NCBI GenBank assembly: GCA_035288225.1
Contig: DATEAT010000007.1
Coordinates: 12,701 to 76,700 of the forward strand
Source: RBG-16-64-43 sp035288225
Lineage (GTDB): Bacteria; Chloroflexota; Anaerolineae; Anaerolineales; RBG-16-64-43
Direction: 5' to 3'
Length of the DNA: 64,000 bases
Part shown: positions 28,471 to 37,265 of the stretch, piece after piece
Layout of the letters: each line of letters opens with the position of its first letter
How positions within the stretch are numbered: position 1 is the stretch's first letter
Translations under genes and position numbers: made by a program
Notes under the pieces: generated by a model
The model's input: only the letters and a program-made list of their open reading frames with translations
What the model was told of the DNA's origin: nothing
Database searches by the model: none

Positions 28471-31400
28471 ACCGCTCCTCCCCCCGGACGGGCGTCTACG
28501 TCTGCCAGTGTGGGACCAATATTGCCGCGACGGTGGAGGTGCAGCAGGTAGCCGAGTTCGCGCGCGACCTGCCGGGCGTGGTGGCCGCCCGCAGTTACAG
28601 CTATATGTGCTCCGAGCCCGGCCAGGCGCTGATCAAGCAAGACATCCAGGACCACGGCCTCAACCGCGTGGTGGTGGCCTCCTGTTCGCCGCTCATGCAC
28701 GAGCCCACATTCCGGCGCGCATGTGCCGAGGCCGGCCTCAACCCCTTCTGCATGCAGATGGCCAACATCCGCGAGCACTGTGCCTGGGTCATCGACGACC
28801 GTCAGCAGGCCACCGCCAAGGCCAAGCATCTGGTGGCGGCCGCGGTCCGCCGGGTGGCTCAGCACCGCCCGCTGGAGATGCGCCAGGTGCATGTGGAGCC
28901 AGCCGCGCTGGTGGTGGGCGCGGGCATCGCCGGCATCGAGGCGGCGCTGCGCCTGGCGGAGGCGGGCAAGCAGGTCTATCTGGTGGAGCGCGAGCCGTCG
29001 ATCGGCGGCCACATGGCCCAGCTCTACAAGACCTTTCCCACCCTCGACTGTGCGGCTTGAATACTCACACCCAAAATGGTGTCCGTTGGACGCCAAAAGA
29101 ACATCAAGCTGCTGAGCTACAGCGAAATCGAATCGGTTTCAGGCTATGTGGGCAACTTCGAGGTGCGCGTGCGGCGCAAGCCGCGCTACATCGATGAGAG
29201 CAAGTGCACCGGCTGCGGCAATTGCGCCACCGTCTGCCCGATCGAGGTGACCAACGTCTTCGACCTGGGGCTGAGCACGCGCCGCGCGGTGTACCGCCAC
29301 TCGCCGCAAGCCGTGCCCGGCGCGTTTACGATTGAGAAGCGCGGCATCGCCCCGTGCCGCAATGCCTGCCCAACCGACCAGCGCGCCCAGGGTTACATCG
29401 CCCTGGTTCGCCAGCGGCGTTTCGCCGATGCCTACTGGGCCATCCGCCGCGAGCATCCCTTCCCCTCGGTGTGCGGGCGCGTGTGCAACCATCGCTGCGA
29501 AGATGCATGCAGCCGGGGCAGTTACGATCAGCCGGTCAATATCATGGCCCTCAAGCGATTCGTCGCAGATTGGGCCTTCGACCATCGCGACCAGCTCCCG
29601 GCCCAGCGCGCCAAGTCGCTCACCGGCACGCCCTTTGCCGTGCACCCGACGGCCAGCGGCAAGAAAATTGCGATCATCGGCGCCGGGCCGGCCGGGCTGA
29701 CCACCGCCCTCGACCTGGTGCGCCTCGGCCACCAAACCACGGTATTCGATTCACTGCCGGTGGCCGGCGGGATGATGCGCGTGGGCATCCCGCCCCATCG
29801 CATGCCGCTGGAACTCATCGAATGGGAGATTCAGCAGATTCTGGACGAGGGCGTGCAATTGCGCCTGAACACGTGGGTTGACGACATCCCGGCGCTGCTC
29901 GACCAGGGCTACCATGCGGTGCTCATCGCCACCGGTGCCCACCAGGCCAAGAAGATTCCCATCCGCAACTCGAACCATCCCGACAACTGGCTCAGCCTGA
30001 ACCTGTTGCGGCGTGTGGCGCAGGGCGAGGCGATCGACCTGCGCGAGCGCAGCGTGATCGTGATGGGCGGCGGCAACGTGGCCCTCGACACGGCGCGCAC
30101 GGTAGTGCGCCTGGGCGCGCGCCAAGTGAGCATCGTGTGCCTCGAACCGCGCGGCGAGATGCCGGGCTTCGCCTGGGAAGTGGGGGTGGCCGAGCAGGAG
30201 GGCATCCACGTGCTGCCCGGGCGGACCTTTAAGGAAGTGGTGGTCAAGGGCAGCCGCATCAGCGGGCTGCGCTGCACCGAGGTTGTCTTCCGTGGCTTCA
30301 AGCGCGGGCGGCCCGATATCAGCGAGATTCCCGGCACCGAGCACGTTGTGCCCGGCGATCTGGTGATCTGGGCCATCGGCCAGGGGCCGGATTTCTCCTT
30401 CCTGCCCGGCGACGGCAGCATCAACACGTGTTATCCGGTGGGTATCCAGACCAACAGCGAGATGATGACCACCACCCCGGGCGTGTTCTGCGCGGGTGAT
30501 GTGCGCCGCGGGCAGACCTTCTTTGTGGTCGACGCCATCGGCGAGGGCCACCACGCCGCGCGCTGCATCGACCGTTACCTGCGCGGCGAGCAGGGTGTGC
30601 AAGAAACGCATCGGCCGCCGGTGGTGGAATTGCGCCGCGAGGAGATCGAGCACAAATTGGAGCTGGGGGAAGCCGCGCGCCATCCGCGCGCGGTGATCCG
30701 CAACATCGGCGTGGAAGCGCGCCGGCTCAACTTCCGCGAAGTGGATCTCACGCTGACCGAAGCCGAGGCTGTGGCCGAGGCCGAGCGCTGCCTGCGCTGC
30801 GGAGTATGTTCCGAGTGCTTGGAGTGCGTCTCGGCATGCGAGCGAGGGGCGATCAACCACGACATGCAGGCCGAGATCTTGGATCTCAAGGTGGGGACGC
30901 TGGTGCTGGCCACCGGCTTCCGCGATTTCGACCCGCGAGTTGCCCCTGAGCTGGGTTACGGGCGCCTGCCAAATGTGCTGAGCGCTATGGAGTTTGAGCG
31001 GCTGATCAACACCGGCGGCCCGACGCTGGGCAAGGTGCTGCTCGCCAACGGTCAGCCGCCCAAGCGGGTGGCCATCGTGCACTGTGTGGGCAGCCGCGAC
31101 GACCGCTACCACGAGTATTGCTCGCGCGCCTGTTGCATGTACTCACTCAAGATCGCCCAACTGGCACACGAGTACCTGCAGGCGGAGGTGTTCGAGATCT
31201 ACCGCGACATGCGCTCCTTCGGCAAAGGCTACGAGGAGTTCTACAACCGCACGCGCGCGAGCGGCGTTAACTTCTTCCACGGCCGGGTGCGCGAGGTGAC
31301 GGCGGTTGATGGACACCTGCGCGTGCAGTGGGAAGAGAGTTTCCACAACGAGCCCGACCAGGTGGACGTGGACCTCGTGATTCTCGCCACGGGCATGGAA

Positions 31401-31889
31401 CCGCAAGGCGATACGGCACGCATGGCGAAGCTTTTCGGTCTCTCGCGCAGCCGGGATGGGTTCTTCCTCGAGCGCCATCCCAAGCTCGCCCCAGTGGAGA
31501 CCTCCTCGCAGGGCATCTTCCTTGCCGGAGCGTGCCAGAGTCCCAAAGACATCCCCGACACGGTGGCGCAGGCCTCTGCCGCTGCAGCCGGCGCGCTGGC
31601 CCTCATCGACCAGCACACCATCAGCCTGGATCCCTCCATTGCCGAGGTGGAGGCGGCACGCTGCCTAGGCTGCGGCCAGTGTGCAGCCGCCTGCCCGTAT
31701 GGGGCCATCGAACTGGCGCGCGGCAAGGCCGCGGTCAACGCCTACTTGTGCAAAGGCTGCGGCACGTGCGCCGGGGCGTGCCCGAACAAGGCCATGAGCC
31801 TCATCCATTTCGACGACCGCGAGTTGATTGCCGAACTGGACGGTGCCCTGGCGTGGATCGATGCCGCCGAAGAGGTGGGCCATGTATGA
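28467..31889 (+). CDS. hdrA: HdrA/HdrL fusion with GltD-like NAD(P)H domain, selenocysteine-containing
   Basis: A 1140-residue selenoprotein when the TGA at 29058-29060 is read as selenocysteine (residue 198, again after Asp-Cys-Ala-Ala). The N-terminal 280 residues are nearly the same as copy 1: YVCQCGTNIAA, VVGAGIAGIEAALRLAEAGK, then CTGCGNCATVCP near 247. About residues 290-755 are an inserted GltD/glutamate-synthase small-subunit-like domain: CRNACPTDQ and CGRVCNHRCEDACSRG for Fe-S binding, IAIIGAGPAGLTTALDL for FAD and VIVMGGGNVALDTARTV for NAD(P)H. The HdrA fold then resumes (CLRCGVCSECLECVSACERG, LVLATGFRDFDPRV) and ends with two ferredoxin motifs. Similar fusions have been called HdrL in sulfate reducers. 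It overlaps its neighbours on both sides, indicating one operon. It probably oxidises NAD(P)H. Confidence 0.87.
29077..29095 (+). promoter_or_regulatory. Bacterial SECIS hairpin of hdrA copy 2
   Basis: Positions 29077-29084 pair with 29088-29095 (eight pairs, one G-U) around the loop GUU, which starts 25 bases after the TGA. Spacing and stem are the same as in copy 1. Confidence 0.75.
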
Positions 31890-32370
31890 ACCCAAGGTGA
31901 TCGGATTCCTGTGTACCTGGTGCAGCTACACCGGCGCCGACTCGGCCGGCACCTCGCGCCTGAAAACCCCGTGGAACCTGCGCGCCGTGCGCGTGCCGTG
32001 CTCCGGGCGCGTGGCGCCGGAGCTCATCCTGCGCGCCTTCGACCAAGGGGCCGACGGCGTTCTGGTGCTCGGCTGCCACATCGGCGAATGCCACTACGAC
32101 AGCGGCAACCATCGCGCCGCTAAGCGCATCCCGCTGCTGCTCTCCATCCTGGAGTTTGCCGGGATGCAGCCCGAGCGGCTGCGTTTGGATTGGGTGTCGG
32201 CCTCGGAGGGCGATCGCTACGCGCGGATCGTGAGCGAGTTTGTCGACGCGCTGCGCCCACTTGGGCCCGACACCTGGCGTATCAGCGGCGCCGCCCCGAG
32301 GGCCGACGCGGCGATCGGCGTGCCGCTGGCGGCGTCGTCGGAGCTGAGCGGAGGCGCACCATGTCCATAA
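31882..32370 (+). CDS. mvhD: MvhD/FlxD-like [2Fe-2S] electron-transfer protein
   Basis: MvhD-type proteins carry electrons between a hydrogenase or flavin oxidoreductase and HdrA. The 162-residue protein shows the family Cys pattern: FLCTWCSYTGADSAGTSR at the N-terminus, VPCSGRV, then VLGCHIGECHYDSGNH. The position that is selenocysteine in some methanogen homologues is Cys here. It overlaps the end of the HdrA fusion by eight bases and the next gene by ten. No hydrogenase large subunit is in the operon. Together with the three downstream genes it matches the FlxD role in FlxABCD-Hdr systems. Confidence 0.85.
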   Translation: MYEPKVIGFLCTWCSYTGADSAGTSRLKTPWNLRAVRVPCSGRVAPELILRAFDQGADGVLVLGCHIGECHYDSGNHRAAKRIPLLLSILEFAGMQPERLRLDWVSASEGDRYARIVSEFVDALRPLGPDTWRISGAAPRADAAIGVPLAASSELSGGAPCP

Positions 32371-33254
32371 GCGAAGCCATGCAATCCGCGGCGCGCGATG
32401 TGCTGGCCTCCGGCCAAGTACAACGGGTCATCGGCTACGAGGTAGGCCCGCACGGCCGCGTTCGCCCGGCGATCATCGACCGGCCGGAGGAGGCCGGGCG
32501 CCTGGTGTGGAGCGCGGACTGCACACATAACCTGACTGTCTACCTGCAGCGCGCCTTGAACGGCGAGAACGGCCGCGCCTCGCACGAGGCCGCGACCCCG
32601 CCGACGCGCGTCGCCATCGTCGTCAAGCCGTGCGACAGCCGCGCGATCAATGTGCTGCTCGCCGAGCACCAGTTCTCACGCGAGCAGGTTTTCGCCATCG
32701 GCATGGCCTGCGAGGGGATACGCCAGGGCGCGCCGGCCAGTGTGCCGGAGGCGACGCTGCAGGCACGCTGCCTGCGCTGCCGCGAGCGGGTGCCGGTAGT
32801 CCAGGATGTGCTGCTCGGCGAGCCGCCGAGCGCGCTGCCGGAGGCGCTGCCGGACGAGGCGCTGGCGCACGTGCGCGGCATGCCGCCGGCCGAGCGGGCC
32901 GCCTTCTGGCTCAGCCAGTTCGATCGGTGCATTCGCTGCTACGCCTGTCGCCAGGCCTGTCCGATGTGCAATTGCCCGACCTGTCTCTTCGAACAAGAGG
33001 ATGCACTGTGGGTGGGCATGCGCATCGCGCCCTCCGAGAAGCGCACCTTCCACTTGGGGCGCGCGCTGCACCTCGCCGGGCGCTGCGTCGGCTGTAACGA
33101 GTGCGAACGAGTGTGCCCGATGGGCATTCCGATCGGGCTGCTCAACCGCCATCTGGCGGAGACCGTCGAGAGCCTGTACGGTCATCGGGCCGGGATGCAG
33201 CCGGTGCTCTCACCGGTGACGGGCATGCTCAGCGCGGAGGAGAGTGCCCCATGA
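32361..33254 (+). CDS. FlxC-like 4Fe-4S dicluster protein
   Basis: A 297-residue cytosolic Fe-S protein. The N-terminal two thirds have VAIVVKPCDSRAINVLL and ARCLRCRERVPV, resembling coenzyme F420-hydrogenase/FrhB-type and FlxC-like proteins. The C-terminal part carries a ferredoxin-type dicluster: CIRCYACRQACPMCNCPTC and CVGCNECERVCPMGIP. It presumably relays electrons between the flavin subunit and MvhD/HdrA. It overlaps both neighbours (by ten and four bases). Which exact Flx letter applies is inferred from composition and order; the homology to FlxC is not certain from sequence alone. Confidence 0.7.
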   Translation: MSISEAMQSAARDVLASGQVQRVIGYEVGPHGRVRPAIIDRPEEAGRLVWSADCTHNLTVYLQRALNGENGRASHEAATPPTRVAIVVKPCDSRAINVLLAEHQFSREQVFAIGMACEGIRQGAPASVPEATLQARCLRCRERVPVVQDVLLGEPPSALPEALPDEALAHVRGMPPAERAAFWLSQFDRCIRCYACRQACPMCNCPTCLFEQEDALWVGMRIAPSEKRTFHLGRALHLAGRCVGCNECERVCPMGIPIGLLNRHLAETVESLYGHRAGMQPVLSPVTGMLSAEESAP

Positions 33255-34249
33255 AGACTCTCTCGCGAGAGAATCTCAACCTCTGGCTGGATGGGCTGGC
33301 GGCGCAGCAGGTGCTCATCGCCCCGCACCTCGAGGCGCAAGGCGTGTTCTATCGCCCGGTGCAGCGGGCCCAGGAGATTGCCTGGGAGGCAGGCCGCCCG
33401 GTGCTCTCGGCCAAGGAATTCCTGTTTCCCCCCAGCGAACGCCTGCTCAAGGTGGAGAAGCGCGGGCCGGACATCCGTCTCGAGGCCAGCCCTTCCGCCG
33501 CGCCACAAGTGATCTTTGGCCTACGCCCGTGCGATGCGCGCGGCATCCGCGTGTTGGACGCGGCCTTCGTCGATACACCGCCGATTGACCCCCAGTATGC
33601 GAGCCGCCGTGAGAACACGCTGCTCGTGGGGCTGGCCTGTCGCAGCATGGGCGCCTCCTGCTTCTGTACCGCCGTGGGCCTGGCACCGGATGACCCGCGC
33701 GACATGGACGTGATGTTCAGCGATCGCGGGGCGACGCTGGCCGTGCAGGCCCTGACCCCGCGCGGCGAGGCGCTCATCGCCAACCTGGCGCTGGTCGAGG
33801 AGCCAGGGGAAGTGGCGCCCGCCTCGCGACGAGAGGTGAGCGGCCTGCCAACGGCCGAGGCTTGGAAAGAGAGTTACAGCGACGCGCGATGGGCCAAGCA
33901 CGGCGAGCGCTGCCTGAGCTGCCGCCTGTGCGCTTACGTCTGCCCCACCTGCCGCTGTTACGACGTACGCGATGAGGCGCTGCCCTCCCCGCCGGGCGAG
34001 GCACACTTCGAGCGGTTGCGCACATGGGATAGCTGCACGCGGGAAGGCTACCGGCGCACGGCCGGCGGGCACAACCCGCGCGCGGCTTCGGGCAGCCGCC
34101 TGCGCAACCGGCTGCTGTGCAAGTTCGTCTACTACCCGCATCAGTATGGCCCTGCCGCCTGCACCGGTTGCGGTCGCTGCCTCGACGCATGCCCGGTGAA
34201 CCTCGACCTGCTCGAGATTGGCGGCGCGCTTCAGGAGGCTGCCCAATGA
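33251..34249 (+). CDS. FlxB-like / anaerobic sulfite reductase A-like Fe-S protein
   Basis: A 332-residue protein related to AsrA and to the beta subunit of sulfhydrogenases (HydB). It has VIFGLRPCDARGIRVLDAAF and LVGLACRSMGASCFCTAVG in the body. The C-terminal dicluster ferredoxin has CLSCRLCAYVCPTCRCYDV and CTGCGRCLDACPVNL. It has no active site of its own and should pass electrons from the flavoprotein encoded next to it. It starts within the last codons of the previous gene (ATGA overlap) and overlaps the next by four bases. Confidence 0.8.
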   Translation: MKTLSRENLNLWLDGLAAQQVLIAPHLEAQGVFYRPVQRAQEIAWEAGRPVLSAKEFLFPPSERLLKVEKRGPDIRLEASPSAAPQVIFGLRPCDARGIRVLDAAFVDTPPIDPQYASRRENTLLVGLACRSMGASCFCTAVGLAPDDPRDMDVMFSDRGATLAVQALTPRGEALIANLALVEEPGEVAPASRREVSGLPTAEAWKESYSDARWAKHGERCLSCRLCAYVCPTCRCYDVRDEALPSPPGEAHFERLRTWDSCTREGYRRTAGGHNPRAASGSRLRNRLLCKFVYYPHQYGPAACTGCGRCLDACPVNLDLLEIGGALQEAAQ

Positions 34250-35091
34250 GCACAGCCGACGGCACCGATCCGATGTATCCACTCCTGGGGCGATTGGTTT
34301 CCAGCCGCGACATGGGGCGCGAGATCAAACTGCTCGGGGTGAAGCTGCTCAATGGAACACAGCCCCGCTTTCCAGCCTATGCGCCGGGTCAGTTCGCCTT
34401 CCTTTCGGCGTTCGGAATCGGCGAGGCGCCCTTCGGGCTGGCCTCCACCACCGAACGAGGCGAAGTGCTTGAGTTCGCCGTGCAGCGCCTGGGCTCCGTG
34501 ACGACCGGCCTGCACGAGCTGGCCGAGGGCGATGCGCTGGGGGTGCGCGGCCCCCTGGGCAACACCTTCCCGATGGAGGCCTTCCAGCACAAGAACTTGC
34601 TCGTGCTCGGCGGCGGCATCGGCGGCGCGCCGTTGCGCCCGCTGATTCACAGCGTACTCGACCACCGCCAGGATTATGGTCAATTGACCATTCTGTGGGC
34701 AGCCCGCCACCCCTCGCTGCTCATATTCCGCGACGAATACGAAAGTTGGCGCGCCGCGCCGCACACCGAGCTGCACCTGACCGTGGATGAGGCGGATGCC
34801 GCGTGGGATCATCACGTGGGCCTGATGACCGATCTTGTGCGGCAGGTGGCGCCCTCAGCCGCCAACACCATCGCCATCACCTGCGGGCCGCCGATTATGA
34901 TCTATCACGTCGACAAGCTGCTCAGCGAACTGGGCTTCGCGCCCGAGCAGCGCTACGTCACGCTCGAGGCGCGCATGCACTGCGGCCTGGGCAAGTGCGG
35001 ACGATGTAATATGGGCGAGCTCTTGGTGTGCCGCGACGGGCCGGTCTTTTCTATGGCCCAGGTCGGCAACTTCTTGGAGAGTTACCTGTAG
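34246..35091 (+). CDS. FlxA-like FAD/NAD(P)-binding oxidoreductase
   Basis: A 281-residue flavoprotein of the ferredoxin-NADP reductase superfamily, like AsrB, HydG and FlxA. FAD domain: YAPGQFAFLSAFGIGEAPFG and LASTTERGEVLEFAVQRLG. NAD(P) domain: VRGPLGNTFPME, LLVLGGGIGGAPLRPLIHS and ITCGPPIMIYHV. The C-terminal [2Fe-2S] site is HCGLGKCGRCNMGELLVC. It is the last gene of the operon and likely the entry point for NAD(P)H electrons. A strong hairpin follows 36 bases later. NADH or NADPH preference cannot be judged. Confidence 0.85.
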   Translation: MSTADGTDPMYPLLGRLVSSRDMGREIKLLGVKLLNGTQPRFPAYAPGQFAFLSAFGIGEAPFGLASTTERGEVLEFAVQRLGSVTTGLHELAEGDALGVRGPLGNTFPMEAFQHKNLLVLGGGIGGAPLRPLIHSVLDHRQDYGQLTILWAARHPSLLIFRDEYESWRAAPHTELHLTVDEADAAWDHHVGLMTDLVRQVAPSAANTIAITCGPPIMIYHVDKLLSELGFAPEQRYVTLEARMHCGLGKCGRCNMGELLVCRDGPVFSMAQVGNFLESYL

Positions 35092-35127
35092 AGGGAAACC
35101 GCCACGCGCGGGAGAGGGCGGGGCACA

Positions 35128-35157
35128 TATGCGGGTCGCCATCTGGCGACCCGCATA
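35128..35157. terminator. Terminator hairpin after the hdr/flx operon
   Basis: A perfect 13-base-pair stem (35128-35140 with 35145-35157) has an ATCT loop. It lies between the convergent flavoprotein and histidine kinase genes. Only a weak T-rich run follows. Confidence 0.65.
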
Positions 35158-35186
35158 CGATTCGTGCTGCACAGGGGCCGTCCGGG

Positions 35187-37073
35187 TCAGGCAGCCCGCG
35201 CGGGTTCCGGGGCTGCAGTCTCCAGGGGAAGCACAACAGTGAAAGTGGTGCCGCGTCCTTCCTCGCTTTGCACGCTGATCAACCCCCCAAAGGAATCCAC
35301 CAGACGCTTGACGATGCTCAGGCCCAGGCCGGTGCCCACGATCCCGGAGTGGCGCGCATTGGAGGCGCGGAAGAATTCTTCCCACAGGCGCGGCATCTCG
35401 TCCCGCGGAATGCCCATGCCGGTATCGGCGATCACCACCTCGGCCGAGGTGGCGCGCAGACCGACGCGCACCTCCACCTGCCCGTCGGCCGGGGTGTATT
35501 TGACCGCGTTGCCAATCAGATTCTCAAGGACGCCCGCCAACCCGTCGTGTGTCGCGCGCACGTCCACCTTCCCCGGCGGCAAGCGCACGCGCAGCCCCAC
35601 CCGTTTGACCTTGGCGGCCGCTGCGTGCTGCTCGACCGCCCACTGCACCACCGCCTTGAGCTCCACCGCCTCGGTGCGCTCCTCAAAGCCCATCGTCTTG
35701 GTGGCGGCCAGGGCCAGCAGGTCGCCGATGAGTGCCATCAACCGGTCGAGGCGGCCGAGCACGCGAGCGACGATATCCTTCTGTTTGTCGCTCATCTCGC
35801 CCGACATCCCACCCAGCATGACCCGCAGCAGGCTTTGCGCGCCGCCCACCGGCGAGCGCAATTCGTGGGTCACCGTGCGCACGAACTCCGCGCGGGCCTG
35901 GTCGGCACGCTGCAGCGCCTCGTGCGCCTGGGCGTTTTCGATGGCCACCGCTCCCTCGCGTGCGATGGCCGTGACATAGTCAGCGTCGGCCGGAGTGAAG
36001 CGCCGCGGCTGATCGGCGTACACGCGCAGCACCCCCAGCGGGCGCGTGCGGCCCATGATCGGGACCACCAGGATACTGAGAATACCCTCCTGAATGACCT
36101 CGTCGGGATACTGCAAGCGGTCGTCGGCCAGCACATCATTGACGATGACCGGAGTCCCCGAGAGCACCTCGCGATCCATGGGACTGCGCGAAAGATCCAC
36201 CGGCCCTTTGCGCTGGTATTCCGCACGCAGCCCATAGGAGGCCGCCAGGATGAGCCTCTCGCCCGTTTCATCCAGCAGGCGGATGGAGGCGCGCTCCGTG
36301 GAGAGCACGTGTGCGGCGTTGCGCGCCAGGCGTTCGAGCACCTGCGGCAAGCTGAGCGTCGACGAAACGGCTTGCGTCGCCTGCAGCAAGCCCACCACTT
36401 GTCGTTCGCGTTCGCGCAGGCGGTCCATAATCGAGGCACTCAGCACGACGGTCCCCGCGGCCGCGATCCCGAAGAACCCGATTTGGGCCAGGATGAAGAG
36501 CGGCTGCCGGTAGAGGTCGGGTGGCAGGAAGGGCAGCGCCGGCAGGTTGGGCAGCACTCCGGTGGCTTCGGCGAGGGCCAGCACGATGAGCGCGCCCAGA
36601 CCGATGCTCACGGTGAGCAATGGGTGCGTTCCGGGGAACAGGATGGCCCCGATCAGCATGTGGATGAGGAAGAAAGGAATTGCCGGGCTGGTCAGGCCGC
36701 CGGTCAGATGCAGGAAGATGGCCATTGCCATCCAGTCGAGCGCCACCTGGAGAAGTACCAAGCGCCGGATGCCCCGCGAATACAGCGCCGCATCGTCCGA
36801 GAAGATCCGCCCGGTGAGCCACAAGAGAACCAGATTGTAGAAGAGAATCGTGAGACCGAGCGCGACAAGCGGCGTTTCGGGGATCGGCAGACCCAGCAGT
36901 CGAACGCAAGCCAGCGCCCCGATGAGCACGCCGGTGCCGGCCAGCCAGCGGATCTGAATCAGACGCGCACTGGTGCTGGCCACATCGCCCGGCAGCAGCC
37001 CATCGTGCCGGCTGGCGGGGATGTCGTTCTCGGGCGGGACCGCGGACAAGTCCACCTCAGGTGGTTCGGTCAC
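35187..37073 (-). CDS. Membrane histidine kinase with GAF domain
   Basis: A 628-residue sensor kinase. Five or six N-terminal membrane helices (about 40-215) lead into a coiled linker, then a GAF domain (about 230-385, starting QAVSSTLSLPQVLERLARNA). HisKA follows with the phosphorylated His in EFVRTVTHELRSPVGGAQ. The HATPase domain has an N-box (LENLIGNAVKYTPADG), VIADTGMGIPRDE and GTGLGLSIVKRL. The start is a GTG. No response regulator is adjacent. It converges on the Hdr/Flx operon, so a role in controlling it is only a guess from position. Confidence 0.88.
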   Translation of the reverse strand: MTEPPEVDLSAVPPENDIPASRHDGLLPGDVASTSARLIQIRWLAGTGVLIGALACVRLLGLPIPETPLVALGLTILFYNLVLLWLTGRIFSDDAALYSRGIRRLVLLQVALDWMAMAIFLHLTGGLTSPAIPFFLIHMLIGAILFPGTHPLLTVSIGLGALIVLALAEATGVLPNLPALPFLPPDLYRQPLFILAQIGFFGIAAAGTVVLSASIMDRLRERERQVVGLLQATQAVSSTLSLPQVLERLARNAAHVLSTERASIRLLDETGERLILAASYGLRAEYQRKGPVDLSRSPMDREVLSGTPVIVNDVLADDRLQYPDEVIQEGILSILVVPIMGRTRPLGVLRVYADQPRRFTPADADYVTAIAREGAVAIENAQAHEALQRADQARAEFVRTVTHELRSPVGGAQSLLRVMLGGMSGEMSDKQKDIVARVLGRLDRLMALIGDLLALAATKTMGFEERTEAVELKAVVQWAVEQHAAAAKVKRVGLRVRLPPGKVDVRATHDGLAGVLENLIGNAVKYTPADGQVEVRVGLRATSAEVVIADTGMGIPRDEMPRLWEEFFRASNARHSGIVGTGLGLSIVKRLVDSFGGLISVQSEEGRGTTFTVVLPLETAAPEPARAA

Positions 37074-37265
37074 TTATCGACCTCTCGCGTGCGGCCATTA
37101 TCGCCAGGCCCCCTCGCGTGCGTTGCCAGCCCGGGCGACGCCGATGGTGCGGACTACGCTGCCTGCCGATTCTAGCCCAAACGGCCCACCCGCGGTGTGC
37201 GCGGCGGAACACCGCGCCGGCCACAGGCGTCTTAATCGGCAGACCCAGCAACCGGGAGGTGCCCT

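Noticed and set aside
27070..29060. TGA reassigned to tryptophan or glycine (alternative genetic code)
   Set aside because: Many other genes here end in TGA at the expected length (for example def, ccmE, hdrA copy 1, SWIM-region leader), so TGA is a normal stop.
26434..29075. Reading the two hdrA genes as frameshifted or nonsense pseudogenes
   Set aside because: Both copies stop at the same codon, keep frame after it, have good coding character throughout, carry the same hairpin, and selA is present. Independent decay would not give this.
31882..32370. Selenocysteine in the MvhD-like protein
   Set aside because: The equivalent positions read Cys codons and no internal TGA interrupts the frame.
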